A DNA stretch of 64,000 nucleotides. Source: Hermatobates lingyangjiaoensis (lineage: Eukaryota; Arthropoda; Insecta; Hemiptera; Hermatobatidae). A model generated the notes under the pieces. The model was not told the DNA's origin. It was given only the letters and a program-made list of their open reading frames with translations, and ran no database searches. Shown one piece after another: positions 31,927 through 43,580 of this stretch; the stretch's first letter is position 1; each line of letters begins with the position of its first letter. The stretch lies in the NCBI GenBank assembly GCA_026182355.1, contig JAPFBL010000168.1, positions 1,253,501-1,317,500 of the forward strand, given 5' to 3'. A program made the position numbers and the translations under genes.

Positions 31927-33289
31927 GAAGTATGTATACTTTAATATACATACCCTCCTACCTGATATGTTGGTGTTTGAGCGGCAATACAAGCAAAAAA
32001 CTACGACCAAATGTACTTTATGGCTATCTTCTCCGAGATTATTTAACTCGATGGGTATGACATCAAGGCTATTTAGTAAAGATTTCAAACCTTCAAAAAC
32101 CTGAAAATGGAATAAGTTAGGACCTTTTATCTAGAATGTCGTTGGTAATCATAGTACCTGATATGGTAGAACAGAAAAAAAAAATAAGTAAAGACATAAA
32201 AACCAAGAGTGAATCATCTAAAAGCAATTTAGTTTTGCTATCCCATAGTCTGGAAGGATATGAGATGAGAGTGGGCTCTTGATCCGTGGGTCCCTCCAAG
32301 GTCAGAGGTATAATCGCTGAGAAATAGGTTTTCTCTAAGGTCCTATGTCCCCCAACCTTTTTGTCCTCTCCATTGTTCAAGAACGCGCAGACTTACTCAA
32401 ATGATTCACTAGCGTCGAATTGATGTCCTATTGTTCGGATATCCGTTGAGTCCTTCAATTGTCTTGACGTCATTAACTGCGCATATTAAGTTGCTTATAT
32501 TTCAAGAACCGTTATTAGTATATGATTTACAGTCGCATTGATAGCTAATATCAATTGTTTTTTTAAATCCTTTCTTTTATTATCTTCAAATCTTTTTATT
32601 TATTTATGGGTTATATGATTTGTAAACAAGACTGATGTAATGTCGACAAATTAAAAGATTCACTTAAAAATTCAACTTGCGGAATGACGTTAATTGAAGA
32701 GGTCGTTTTTATTTAATATCTGGTCATAACCTTCTACAGAAACCATTTGTAATTACTAAAAAAAGGGACTTAAAAGCCCATTTTGGTATGACGATTGGAA
32801 CATCTCATTTCTTCAGCAATTCTAATTTATTGTAGGGCGTATAAAAGCTTTCTTAATTACATTCCCAATGTATTGTCCTCTTATAGTAGGCACTTAAAAA
32901 AGGATTTGGCTTTTTATCTGAAAGCAACATTTCTTTCTGTGGGAATTGTGAATTTAAAAAATAAAGTTCTAAAGTGTTTTTCATATATAGAATGACCAGG
33001 TTATGACATAAATCAGTATTTAACAGGACTTGGTTGTTAAATTCAAATGAATAACGGCTTTAGTAGGTTCTAAAAATTCATCAACAATATAGACGGGCAT
33101 CTATATATTCATACTGCCAGCTTATGGGATGATCGGGGAGCCAAACACTATCAGATGGATGGTGTTATATAACAACCTTTGGTCCCTCTTCACTCCATCT
33201 AACACTGATAAATAGTCGACGCACTGAACTTCAGTTTATGATTAGAGAGGAAAAGAAACACTAAGTCTTCCACAAACAAAGAATTTAAC
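31926..33289. other. No gene recognised
   Basis: An 87-codon minus-strand frame (32117-32380) and other short frames have no known domain. AT-rich otherwise. Confidence 0.4.
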
Positions 33290-33345
33290 TGCTTAAGCGT
33301 TTCGAACTTTTTGTGTTCATCATCAGGTTAGATTTGTCTCAGTAA
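33290..33345 (-). mobile_element. Family E pLTR core, antisense
   Basis: Minus strand AAC, CTGATGA, T, GAACACAAAAAGTTC, GAA, ACGCTT. The palindrome ACGCGT has changed to ACGCTT, so stem III self-pairing is weakened. Confidence 0.65.
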
Positions 33346-33364
33346 GGAAATATAGCTTGAATTT

Positions 33365-33505
33365 CTACTCTTAAATGCACTTGAATTAAGCAAAATTTAG
33401 TAGTCCCAATGTTAAATGTTCATTGTGTGGTATCACAAAGGACCCAAGTTTAGCCTGTGTGTGTTTATCTTGAGAGACTGCCACTTCAACCTAACCTAAC
33501 CCATG
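33365..33505 (+). mobile_element. SINE 3' fragment
   Basis: ACTTGAATTAAGCAAAATTTAGTA, CATTGTGTGGTATCACAAAGGACC and the end CAACCTAACCTAACCC. Head missing. Confidence 0.8.
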
Positions 33506-34004
33506 TTAATTAACTTAAATTATTAAGTTTCTGATATAGTTCTGTGTTCTGTCAATAAAACGCATTATTGTCAAGTTTGTAATATAACAAATTCAAATAA
33601 GTTTATAGAATATATTACATTTATTTTACCATACTGATAAAAACCTGATGTAGGATTTGACTTATATTTATATAGTTTTAATGTAGTAGACCTTCCAAAT
33701 TCGCACGTGTCAACAAATAATAATAATTTAACAGTCTTTTTGCTTAAAAGACTGGTTTAGTTGTTTGTGTTATTTTTGTGTTGCGAAAGATATTTACATT
33801 TGTTAAATATTTTTATACTAATATTAAACAAAACTTTGAGAGCTTTAAAAATACATTTTTATCCCTATTCTAGAACAGTTTTTTTTAATCTTTTGATCCT
33901 GAAGGAACATGTCTAGTAGGTTCACTCTGTATATATATATTTCTGAACTACAGGGAATTTTAACAAAATCGATGTTCAATACCCATTGTGATATATTTAT
34001 TTAC

Positions 34005-34590
34005 CTCCACTCCAGATGAGAATAAATCTGCGCACGTCGTCACTTGGAGAGGACTTGATCCCGAGCCTGTACGATGTCAGGTATTCCTTATTAAATATAC
34101 CTAATATATTTATTATATAAATACCCTTGGGGGCCAGGCTAGCTCAGTGGTTACGTGCTCGCCTCTGAACTGATAGGACCGGGGTTCGATCCTCACCTGA
34201 TCCTCGATGTATTCACGCGGGAGGTGAATAAATCTGAGCACGTCGTCCCTCGGAGAAGGACGTTAAACCGTCGGTCCCGAGCCTGTACGATGTCAGGTAC
34301 TTGTTAAAGGTCCCTACTCTAAATACATTTGAGTTAGGCAAAATTTAGTACTCCTACTGTAGAATCAATCTTCATTGTGTGGTATCACAAAGGACCAATG
34401 CTCGACCTACGTGTGTTCCCTTGTGGAACTACCTAACCTAACCTATATAAATACCCTTGAGTTAGGCAAAATTTAGAATTTCTAATGTTCAATTAGATGA
34501 TATTCTATGTTCATTACATGATATCAGAAATGGCCAATGTTCGGCCTGTGTGTTCCTTTGTGAGACTGTCACTGAAACCTATCCTACCGT
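34005..34590 (+). mobile_element. Older SINE, split by a younger SINE
   Basis: Left part 34005-34129 (GAATAAATCTGCGCACGTCG, TGTACGATGTCAGGTATTCC) and right part 34446-34590 (GAGTTAGGCAAAATTTAGAA, GGCCAATGTTCGGCCTGTGTG, ending CCTATCCTACC). Joined, they make the body and tail of a standard SINE lacking its head. The left part is diverged and shorter in the middle. Confidence 0.85.
34116..34459 (+). mobile_element. Younger full-length SINE with 14-bp target duplication
   Basis: Element 34130-34445, flanked by TATAAATACCCTTG at 34116-34129 and 34446-34459. Best tRNA-like head in the window: GGCTAGCTCAGTGGTTACG (A box) and GGGTTCGATCC (B box), spaced as in tRNA genes. These would serve RNA polymerase III. 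Tail ends CTACCTAACCTAACC. Confidence 0.95.
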
Positions 34591-34594
34591 AAAA

Positions 34595-37340
34595 TTGGTA
34601 GATTTGTAACAAATCGAAAAAATAAAACTTTTTCTAGTTATATTAAGTTCACTAAAAAAAAGTACAATGGTATCCCCGAGTTTGGTATCCCATCTCATGG
34701 CTAACAGGAACTTTCCTCGTTGGCGACATTCCTTTCTCTGGATATTTGAGGTTTCCAGGTACACGCGTACCAGACGTACACACATACTAACAGGCTAATT
34801 TCGGTACATTTTTCATTGGACTGAGAAAACCTGAAACATGTATTTCCATTGAAAACTCGATATCCAAGTGTTTACCCTCAATCATAGAAATAATAGAAAG
34901 CAATATGCAGGATTAAACAGGCTGATAAATAAAAAAAATAGAAATGCTATATGCGTATAACAGAATTGAAGAAACTGAAGAAGAATTTCATTTTAATTTA
35001 CCTATTTTAGACAATAACTCAGTGATGAATACGATAAAGTCAAACTTCGGTCTGTCAATTTTACAGTAAATTATTTTTAAAGCTTCTATAATTTTATACT
35101 TTTATTTACGTATACTGAATATAAAAAAAATCGTTAAATTGGAACAGAAATGTTAGTAAAGTTAACTTTTAACTACCATATTCATTAGCTAACAAACATA
35201 TTTTTCAACTGAAAAACATGAAACAACTTTACTTGTTGCCAAAAAAGGATGTAGCTTTAGATCTCTGTTACCTGGACTTTATTTATTCAAACATAAAAAA
35301 AATAAATGTATTTAATATTACGAAAAAGAGTTATATCATAAAAATTCAGAACTTTATTTTTAAAATTTTTCAATCAAAACTTTGTTGAAATATGTTTTTT
35401 TTTATATTTTCTGTTTAGTTAACTATTTTATATTGACTAATTGGATATTATAAATGATATATATTGGGGGGGGGGGGGGGGGTCTGTTTTGTTTTATATC
35501 CGAACAAAGTTTCTCAATCATTGATTTAACAGGTTATATCACTTGTCAATTTCACAGGTAGGAAGTTTCAAATACCTTGGTCATTGTTTGTGTTGTCTAA
35601 GTTTTGTAAGGCTGACTGGAGACGTGGGAATACTGGGGACCCCATGATTCTAATACTCATGGTCAATTGAGAATATCCCGTTGTAACTAATGATTCCAAG
35701 ATCATAAATTACTTATTCTTGAAATTAAACTGCCTGTTGTAAATTCCATCTCTAAACAGGGACAGTATCATGGACATTTATACGGATTCATGGTTACTGA
35801 GTAATAAAATAAATTGATATATTTTCAATGAGATTCACATTATCGACCATTCTTTACTTTCTATTATTTCAGTATATAACCTTTCTTACATATTCATTAA
35901 AAGTGGCTAATATTGCGTTTTAAGTTCTTTTACTTTTGGTGGCATGATGATTTTCTTGATTTATTTGAGATTATTTTATAATGAGATGATTTGCAATATA
36001 TTAATATGCTGTTTTTTTGGGTTCTTAATGAAAACGATGTATGGCTAATGAATGTTTTTTAAACTTTCTTTGATGTGCAAATAATGTTAGTGGAGTTGGG
36101 CGACTTGCTTGTGAGAATAGAGGGGGGCTTAGTGAAGTTATTAGAGTTAAGTTGTGACGCTAATTCGTGTTGGTTGTGTGAGTGAGGGTACGTGTTTGCC
36201 TGGTCGGAGGGATTCAGCGGTGTAATTTGTACGGCCGCCGGTGGTGGTTTATGCGGTCACCGCCTGTACGAAGACTTGCCCCCATCTGTCTCCCACTACA
36301 CAGACCTTCCCCTCCAGTTATCCTTGAAAAATAACCATTCTTCTTTTACGTAATGCAACAAAAAAAAAAAAAAAAATTGAAAAAAAAAAACTAAAGAGTC
36401 GTATTTGTCGGTCAGTGTGCCTTGGCTGTTGATTGTTTTGGAGGGCTAACGAGGTTCCCATGTGTGAAGGTTGCTCAAGGAGTCTGTAATTGCCTGATAA
36501 TGCCTCTGTTACGAAATGCCCTCCTCCTTTCCGACCTCCTATTCGCCTTCTCAAGTTTCACGATGTATATCTCCCTCAAGCCCCACATTCCTTAGTCCCT
36601 CTCTTCCATCAGCATGCAGTCCTCTCCGTCATTTCCACTCCTATCTACTTCCTCATCCATAACTTACACCCTCTTTTTTTTTTTTTTTTTTTTTTTCTTT
36701 CAAACCAATAATTTTGTTACTCTATATTTTTTTTTCTCGTTGCAGTTGTAAGCAAGCATAATCTAAACCGGCATTTCAGCAAACTTATATTACTTTCTCC
36801 AGACGATTGCAAGGCCTGATATTAGTACTTCTTGTTAAATAATACAACAGTAGCCCCACATCAAAATGCTTTCATATAACGTTTGAAACTTTCCTTTTTT
36901 TTTTTAACAGCCTGCCCTATTGTTTGACTTAATGGATTGCTTGGCTTGAGGCAAAGCAAGAATCGTCCATGCCTACTAGCAGTGTTCGTCATTAAATCAG
37001 TCACATTAACAGCACCTTAAAGATTCTGTTCATCTCTGAATCATTAGAATTCCATAAAAGATTATAAAAAAAAACATTAATTTTATGAATCATCTAATAT
37101 TAACTACTTCAATATACACTTAAAAATGCATCTTAGGTTCTTTATTTGAATAAAAATTGTTTATTCGAAACACATTCGGCCTTCGAAACACATAAACTCG
37201 ACTCTAGTTCGTACAGTTTCCTACATTCGATTCTAGTCCTGATACAGGAGTGCAAAGTCTGATTCTGCTCTGTCAAATTACTGATTTATATTCTATTTTA
37301 GGAGTCCTAAATGTTATTTAATGAAATTTCAATAAAGAAG
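34595..37340. other. No gene recognised
   Basis: AT-rich. Contains a 17-base G run at 35466-35482, poly-A at 36360-36390 and poly-T at 36673-36696. 36180-36330 and 36480-36660 are GC- or C-richer (GGCCGCCGGTGGTGG) but open frames are short (73-78 codons) and overlap on opposite strands. Confidence 0.4.
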
Positions 37341-37346
37341 AAAAAA

Positions 37347-37440
37347 ATTCTGAGGTAAAATGGATAAAGAAACAAAAGTCTTCAGACAAATGATCATTTG
37401 TGTGGAGACTTTTGTTTGTTTATCCATTTTACCTCAGAAT
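37347..37440. mobile_element. 35-bp inverted repeat, family E distal ends
   Basis: ATTCTGAGGTAAAATGGATA at 37347 is repeated in inverse at 37421-37440; arms 37347-37381 and 37406-37440 are nearly perfect. TTTGTGTGGAGACTTTTGTT matches the sense E copy at 44980-45020. The core is absent. Confidence 0.75.
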
Positions 37441-37441
37441 G

Positions 37442-38100
37442 AGTAAATACCACACAATTACGGATTGCACAACTAATAATATAGAAGAAAAAAAGATTTT
37501 ATCTCGTAAATTTCTTTGTTCATTAACTGTATTGGGATCTTTGTTAAGTCTTTAATCTTCCAGTATGAAAGACGGGTAAGATCAGAAACTAACAAGTTTG
37601 CTAGAGAGGCTTTGTATCCTTCTTTTGTAATAACATTGTTCAAGTGTATTAGGGTAGGTACTCGATATCGTATGTGATCTGTGCACATATTGTGTGTACA
37701 AGAACATGTGTGTGATTTCCATCTCACGTAATTGATATGTAGTCATGATCAAGATTTCAACCCGGAGCCTTCAATACTACGAGTAACACCAAATAGATCA
37801 TAGTTGATCCTCAACATTACTATTACAAAATTACATGAAACCTGTATTGTACAATCGTGGTCATTTTTAGTTTCTTCATCGTACCATTTCCGGATATTTC
37901 TACTACTTGCATTGTATGCGATTTTTATTACTAATTTGTTGTTCTATGCAATCGAATGCCACTTTCAAGAATTTTCCGAAATATGTACTTGTCGAAAAAG
38001 ATAAAATCTGCTGGGTAAAAGTTGAATGGAGTTGTCTTCATCATTGTTTTTACTTTTTGTTTTGCTAGAAAAACTTTAAGGTAATAACTTATGTGTTTCC
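37442..38100. other. No gene recognised
   Basis: Contains GAGTAAATACCACACAATTACGG just after the fold-back, the usual outside flank of family E. An 84-codon minus frame at 37473-37727 has no known domain. Confidence 0.4.
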
Positions 38101-38103
38101 TAA

Positions 38104-38514
38104 TACATTAGAACATCATAGTGCCTCACATACGAGCGCCTCATTAATAAAGCAATGAGCTTTATGAGCGGTCAGTGGTAAGAATTTTTTTCTCGTACGA
38201 CGAGTAAAAAATTGTAGTACGAGCAACCTTCTTCTTCGCTCCTAGATGGTCTCTGTTTTAAGTTTAGCAGATTAAAAAAACATGATTATTTCTTATGTAC
38301 ATTTTTATTATTCATATTACATGTACAGGGTTGTTTATTTTTTTCCAATTTCTCCTTTTCTTTTTACAACATAAACTTAAAAACAGATATTTTGGTGATG
38401 GAACAGGTTATTTCTTTAACCATATTAAAATTGTTTCGTAATAAGAGTAATTCGCAGTAAGAGCTCGGTCTAGGGATGAATTAAGCTCATACTGCAAGGT
38501 TCTACTGTATAACT
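38104..38514. mobile_element. Possible Tigger/pogo-like MITE
   Basis: Starts TACATTAGAACATCATAGTG and ends CACTGCAAGG-like sequence finishing CAAGGTTCTACTGTA, so the ends are roughly inverted (TACAGTAGAACCTTGCAGTATGAG on the other strand). TA at each end and internal TACGAGC motifs fit a non-autonomous pogo-type element of about 410 bp. The left end has several mismatches. Confidence 0.35.
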
Positions 38515-38609
38515 ATGTTTTGTTCCATCAGTACAATCGATGGTCATTGCGTTGGGCTCGTTGCAAATTTTCGTTTGGTTTGTTTGTTGTTTGTTTTTCA
38601 ACGCCCACA

Positions 38610-38735
38610 CTTGTAAGGTCTTCACCTTTTAGTGCTGTTCTAGGGGAGGAAATTGTGGCACATTTATTATTTGGCACCTACGAGCGAGAGCAACATTACC
38701 TGTTGATTCTACATTGAGAGTCCTTAATTTTGCCA
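38610..38735 (-). mobile_element. SINE 3' fragment with variant tail, antisense
   Basis: CTTTTAGTGCTGTTCTAGGG, GAGGAAATTGTGGC and ATTCTACATTGAGAGTCC-TTAATTTTGCC match the tail of the SINE at 1366. The head is absent. Confidence 0.65.
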
Positions 38736-39244
38736 CTGGCATCAAAAATTACAAATATGCTATTCAATTTTGTTTTTTTTTTTTTTGGGATTAGTTAATC
38801 TTGTATGAGCCACGCTTTTTAAAGAAACTAAAAATGTATACATTCAAGGCCTTAGTGGTGAGGTATTGGTAACTGACACATACCCAAATAAACATGACTG
38901 GATCAGAGTTTATAGCTTCCATTGTAAACCGAACGCTTTATGATGTATTCCCAAGGCTGACAGAAGGGCTGGTTGTCTGTTTAACTTTTTAAATGACCTT
39001 TCCATTCTAAGTAATTAAAGTTCCAAAGTTTATTTTCAGTAGTCTATAATTACAGGAATCAAAAGATATTAAACCCACTTTATTTCATAAAAGGCGAATG
39101 ATCTACTAAATTTTTCCTCACTTGACCAGTTTCGGATCATGTCCATTTTACTGAGTGAAACCGAACTAACCTTACGATCTAAGTCATTTATTTTACTTTA
39201 TTTGTTTCTAAGAACCTCTGTTGTATTACATTAATACATTTGAG

Positions 39245-39360
39245 TTCTATGTAGATAAAGAAACATAGAATCTCTAATCTCTAATTTTCCATGTGATCCG
39301 TCTTCAGGAGAGATAATAGAGGGGGAAACCAAGCGAGCTGGTACAGAGGTCCTATTAATA
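39245..39360 (-). mobile_element. Family B pLTR, antisense
   Basis: CTATGTAGATAAAGAAACATAG and the antisense core (CTAATTTTCC...GTCTTCAGGAGAG) then GGGAAACCAAGCGAGCTGG. Stem II is damaged. The single arm ends at GGTACAGAGG, where the partner arm would normally begin. Confidence 0.75.
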
Positions 39361-40225
39361 ATGTTAGAACTGATTGTATAATAGTTTAGGTAAAATACTC
39401 AAATATAATCATAATTAAAGGAAGTGCCCCTTTTGAGAGAGCTCAAGATAAATTCAAACTGTCACCATATATCAGGCAACCCCTGCGACCCACAGCCCGA
39501 GAAACAGAGGCTTATAAGATAAATGTGAAGCACTTCTTTCTTCAAAATCAGAATATTCAAAACACCTATTGAAAAAGAGTACGAGTGGTGAATAATATTA
39601 TATACTCAGGAGGGAATGCCCTGATTTCTTTAACTGAGATCAAGTACTGTTTTACACTATTGAATGCTGAGGGTATATTTCAAAGTCCTTAGAAAGTCGT
39701 TAATAGTTAACAATAACATAAATAAGATTCAACTTGGTTTCAAATGTATTGCGTACCATAGGAGTAATAACTTCCATTTACAATTATTTCTGGTATTCAC
39801 TCTTCTTATTGTTGCCAAATTCAGAAATAGAAATATTTTACTATTCTTATATAGTTTCAGATATTTTTTATTTTTATTGATTTTTTATATATTTCTTAAA
39901 TTGTATTATATTTTATTTATCTGATTTGTTTTTGTATGTATTTTTTATTGTTTATTTATTTTATTATTATTTATCCAGCTACCTTTAAAAGATATATTAT
40001 TAACTTAACCTTTTATTATCTTTTATTTTAAATTATTATTTATGCAACTAAAGTTTTTATCAATTTTAACTTATAATTTATATTTTATATTCTTTTTAAT
40101 ATTTTTCATAATATTTATATTTTCTCATTTTCTTTAGTATTTTTTTATTTTTCACAATGCCGTATTGTTTACCATTACTTATTTCTCTTCAACCGAGCAC
40201 GCGTGTGACAACATTGTTTGTCTCT
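39361..40225. other. No gene recognised
   Basis: Very AT-rich, with an 86-codon plus frame at 39664-39924 that is hydrophobic from its T-rich composition. No domain. Confidence 0.4.
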
Positions 40226-40229
40226 AACC

Positions 40230-40375
40230 TTCGCTTCTTTGGTGCGCTTTGTGTCCTGATGATGCCTAAACTGAAAATTAGAGACCTTAAGTGTTTTTCT
40301 ATTTACTGTGTGCCTATAGTTTACTCTGAAACGTTTATTTCCTTTGTCGATGTTTTTTGGATAATAATATATATA
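40230..40375 (+). mobile_element. Family B pLTR, sense, diverged
   Basis: GGTGCGCTT, GTGTC, CTGATGA, TGCCTAAACT, GAA, AATT, A, GAGACC, then AAGTGTTTTTCTATTT. Stem II no longer pairs well. Runs into TA. Confidence 0.65.
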
Positions 40376-40376
40376 T

Positions 40377-40490
40377 AACAAGATTTCACATAAACATGTT
40401 AAATAAGAATCAATGGTCAAACCACAATATGAAATGGGTTTGATAAACCCATATGATAAATCACATATTGTGGTTTGATCGTGTATATAT
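40377..40490. mobile_element. Family A short fold-back without core
   Basis: AAGATTTCACATAAACATG, TCAAACCACAATATGAAATGGG, then inverse CACATATTGTGGTTTGATCG. The arms meet before the hammerhead core. Confidence 0.75.
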
Positions 40491-40499
40491 ATATATAAA

Positions 40500-40713
40500 T
40501 CAATGATCAAACCACGATAGGAAAATGGGAAAACAAGACTAAGATGTTTCAACCGTAACAAGCAGTCTTTGTCAGAGTCAAAAACCCAATTGTTGGGTTT
40601 TTGACTCTGATGAGGACCGCTTGTTACGGTTGAAAGAAAGATCTTAGTCATGCTTTCCCATTTTCTTATTGTTGTTTGATAATTGATTGTTATTTCACGT
40701 GTTTATGTGAAAC

Positions 40714-40720
<7 letters not shown>
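40500..40720. mobile_element. Family A pLTR fold-back pair
   Basis: Antisense 40500-40590 and sense 40592-40720, joined at AAAACCCAATTGTTGGGTTTTT. The sense core reads CTGATGA, GGACCG-CTTGTTA-CGGTT, GAA and has a 4-base duplication (GAAAGAAAGATCTT). (TA)n follows. Confidence 0.85.
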
Positions 40721-40745
<25 letters not shown>

Positions 40746-40749
<4 letters not shown>

Positions 40750-40935
40750 ATTTCACATAAACACGTGAAACAACAATCAATGATCAAACCACAATAAGAA
40801 ATGGGAAAACAAGACTAAGATCTTTCAACCGTAACAAGCGGTCTTGGCGTTGGGTTTTTGACTCTGACGAAGACCGCTTGTTACGGTTGAAAGATCTTAG
40901 TCTTGTTTTCCCATTTCTTATTGTGGTTTGATCAT

Positions 40936-40940
<5 letters not shown>
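40746..40940. mobile_element. Family A pLTR fold-back pair, compact
   Basis: Antisense arm 40746-40846 and sense arm 40849-40940, both nearly identical to the complete PLE's pLTR. The antisense arm lost the CTGACGA end at the junction (CGGTCTTGGCGTTGGG). The sense core is intact: GACT, CTGACGA, A, GACCG-CTTGTTA-CGGTT, GAA, AGATCT, T, AGTC. (TA)n on both sides. Confidence 0.9.
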
Positions 40941-40971
<31 letters not shown>

Positions 40972-41126
40972 GTTGATGCGGGACCAAATAAGGTTGACTC
41001 ATTTTTTCAAGTTGAAGGCTTCTAGCTCTCATCGAAGTCACGTACAGCGGTTCTTCTCATCCATGGAGTCATCTCCATGGATATCAGAACTAGAATCAGA
41101 TATCAGAACCAGACACCTCACGTATT

Positions 41127-41131
41127 ATATA

Positions 41132-41166
<35 letters not shown>
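41127..41166. repeat. (TA)n microsatellite
   Basis: About 40 bp of TA. Confidence 0.95.
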
Positions 41167-41360
41167 ACTAAAGTTATTTAGTCAGCTTCACTTTTATATT
41201 ACCTTCTCAGTTTTTTCTTTGTTTGCTTCTGATGACATAAATTAAAAGGCCTCAGAGCATTTATTCCTATTGTTTTCCTTTTTCCACTGTGGTTTTAACT
41301 TCATTGATTGGATCACGTGTTTATTTATTGTGATTTTTCTGCATATATATGGGTACGTGT
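41167..41360 (+). mobile_element. Family G pLTR, sense
   Basis: TTTGCTT, CTGATGA, CATAAATTAA, AAGGCCTCAGAGC. Matches 31749-31880 and, inverted, 63830. The GAA is altered. The flank continues TTCACGTG-like to a TA stretch at 41342. Confidence 0.65.
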
Positions 41361-41975
41361 TATAATATGTTAATATATTATTGTTTGATGATATTGTGAC
41401 ACTTTTGAGTATTCTATACTCACTGACCAGGTTACGCGTGCATTTTGATCTTTGCCAGTTGTTTAATAAATGACAAAAGAGTTGATAGAGGCTTTTTTCA
41501 AGAGAGCTAGATTTGTGAATAGGTTTGAAGAGCGTTATCTATGGATACTAAATATAAAATTTGCATTGAAAGGCAATGCGGCGGCGATTGGGCGGGTTGG
41601 ATAAGGCCAGGCGACATTGACATTCGGAGTACAATGGCAGGGGAAGGTCGACCTGCCCACACACACTCACTCACTACTCTGCCTCCCTCGTATTTCCTTG
41701 GTACACCGTATCTATCTCAACAGTGCCCATCACTCCTCTAAATGTCTTTCTCTCACTTCCACTATCCACTCCTCTCAAGGCTATGTTTTCACTGTTTCCC
41801 TGTCTCCTTCTATCGAACTTTAGTTTACTCTAATAATATTTTCACTTCATATTTATAAGCACATAGAAATAACGGAAGCAACTTCAACCAAGGATACTGC
41901 TTTATTTATAAACCTTTCCAGTTGTTATTTTTAAAACCTACATAAAAAATTAATTCTAGAAAAGACCAAAGGTCT
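41361..41975. other. No gene recognised
   Basis: 41560-41800 is GC-richer with two overlapping plus frames (66 and 68 codons). No motif seen. Confidence 0.35.
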
Positions 41976-41979
41976 TTAT

Positions 41980-42205
41980 ATTATAATATAATGTTCAAAC
42001 CACAATAAGAAATGAGATAAAAGACTAAAATCTTTCTACCATAACCCACACGTTATAGTTAAACCCCAACTTACACGTTGGGGTTTGATTCTGACGAAGA
42101 CTGATTGTTAGGCTTCAAATATCTTATTTTTTTTTCTCATTTCTTATTGTTGTTTGAACATTGATTGTTACTTCACGTGTTTATTGTTAAATCTTGTTAT
42201 AGTTT
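41980..42205. mobile_element. Family A fold-back pair, old
   Basis: Antisense arm GTTCAAACCACAATAAGAAATG and sense arm GATTCTGACGAAGACTGATTG to CACGTGTTTATTGTTAAATCTTG; both cores mutated (ATCTTT lost in one, TTCAAATATCTT in the other). No (TA)n at the left; T-rich at the right. Confidence 0.75.
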
Positions 42206-43350
42206 AATATACATGCCATTTTAAGGTTGAATATGTGAGTTCCTTAATTAAACCTATATTGGTTTAGTTGCACTACCTTAACTAAACATTGGCACTGAAT
42301 GCTCCAAAACTACGAAGTGACTCCACACTTAATAAACACATGTAAAATTCAGAGAAAATTTTAGGCGCAAAGTATTAAAAAATGGTTAGTTATATGCAAA
42401 ACACCAGGAGAGCTGTATCGAAATATCATACCCAAATATGATGGAATTTTTATGATAATGGTATATACAATAGCATATGTGGTACTCACAATCATATTAT
42501 TGAATACTTGAAAATCAAAAGGGTCTAAATACCAAATATCTTGTTTTTATTAAATTGACAATCTTTGTATAAAACAGTTAAATTGGTTACTTTTCTTAAT
42601 TGTTTTTTAGGCCTAGTTGTTGTTTGCAACATACTTTCTTTGTCCAACAAACACTGTTTGATTAAAGTGACGACTTATTAATTAGACCGTTATGAACTCG
42701 AGCATTGCAGAATGGTTTAAGTGCCGAGGGCCAAGGTACTCAAACCAGATACTCAAAACGGTCCAACAGTTTATCAGAGTCAATCAAGAGTGGCAGAGTC
42801 ATAGTCAATACTTCAACGAGTTTTTCCCAGTGTTTTGTCGCGATATATTCTTATACTTAGGGATAGCTCTCCTTAAAAACTACCATTTTTTTAATACATA
42901 GCCTCTAAAAGACCAAATTTGTTGGTACAACAAACATCACAGTCTCCCCAAGGTCTAACATATCATCATTGATATGAGTTACATTGTTTGGAATGTTGTG
43001 AAGTGTTATGTACATTTATATTCAATATTCGCCCTGGTATTCACAACTGGCCAAATTTTATCTTGCATGATATTAAGGTACTTCTTGAAGTCTTCTTAAC
43101 TTCAAAAAAACGAAATCAGACATTTCTTAATATTTTCATTAATCAATAGATCATAGACTCAGATAGATGGATTGCATCAGTCAATTTGTCCACTACGCGA
43201 GTATGTGTATAACTAGGTGCATGGTACTTAAGACCTTAACAATGCCCACAGTGAGTTACTCCCTTCGCAATGTCTTGGCCGCAGTATCAACTAAACGCAA
43301 TATCAATTATTAAAAGCCGTTTTCTTCAAAGTGTCATAACTTACATATTA
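42206..43350. other. No gene recognised
   Basis: A 69-codon plus frame (42692-42901) and AT-rich DNA. Nothing recognised. Confidence 0.4.
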
Positions 43351-43354
43351 TATA

Positions 43355-43580
43355 AAAAGATTTCACATAAACACGTGAAATAACAATCAATGATCAAACC
43401 ACAATAAGAAATGGGAAAACAAGACTTAAGATCTTTCAACCGTAACAAGCGGTCTTCGTCAGAGTCAAAAACCCAACTGTAAACCCAGTTGGTTTTTTGA
43501 CTCTGACGAAGACTGCTTGTTACGGTTGAAAGATCTTAGTCTTGTTTTCCCATTTCTTATTGTGGTTTGATCATTGATTA
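43355..43580. mobile_element. Family A pLTR fold-back pair, well preserved
   Basis: Antisense arm from AAAAGATTTCACATAAACACG to AAAAACCCAACTG, sense arm from CCCAGTTGGTTTTTTGACTC to GGTTTGATCATTGAT. Both cores keep CTGACGA and GAA-AGATCT. The sense copy has ACTGCTTGTTACGGTT, weakening one stem II pair. No long (TA)n: the right flank is TTAGATATTATTTAC. Confidence 0.9.

Noticed and set aside
35466..35482. 17-base G run as a quadruplex or regulatory site
   Set aside because: A single homopolymer; length is also unreliable in assemblies. No associated feature.
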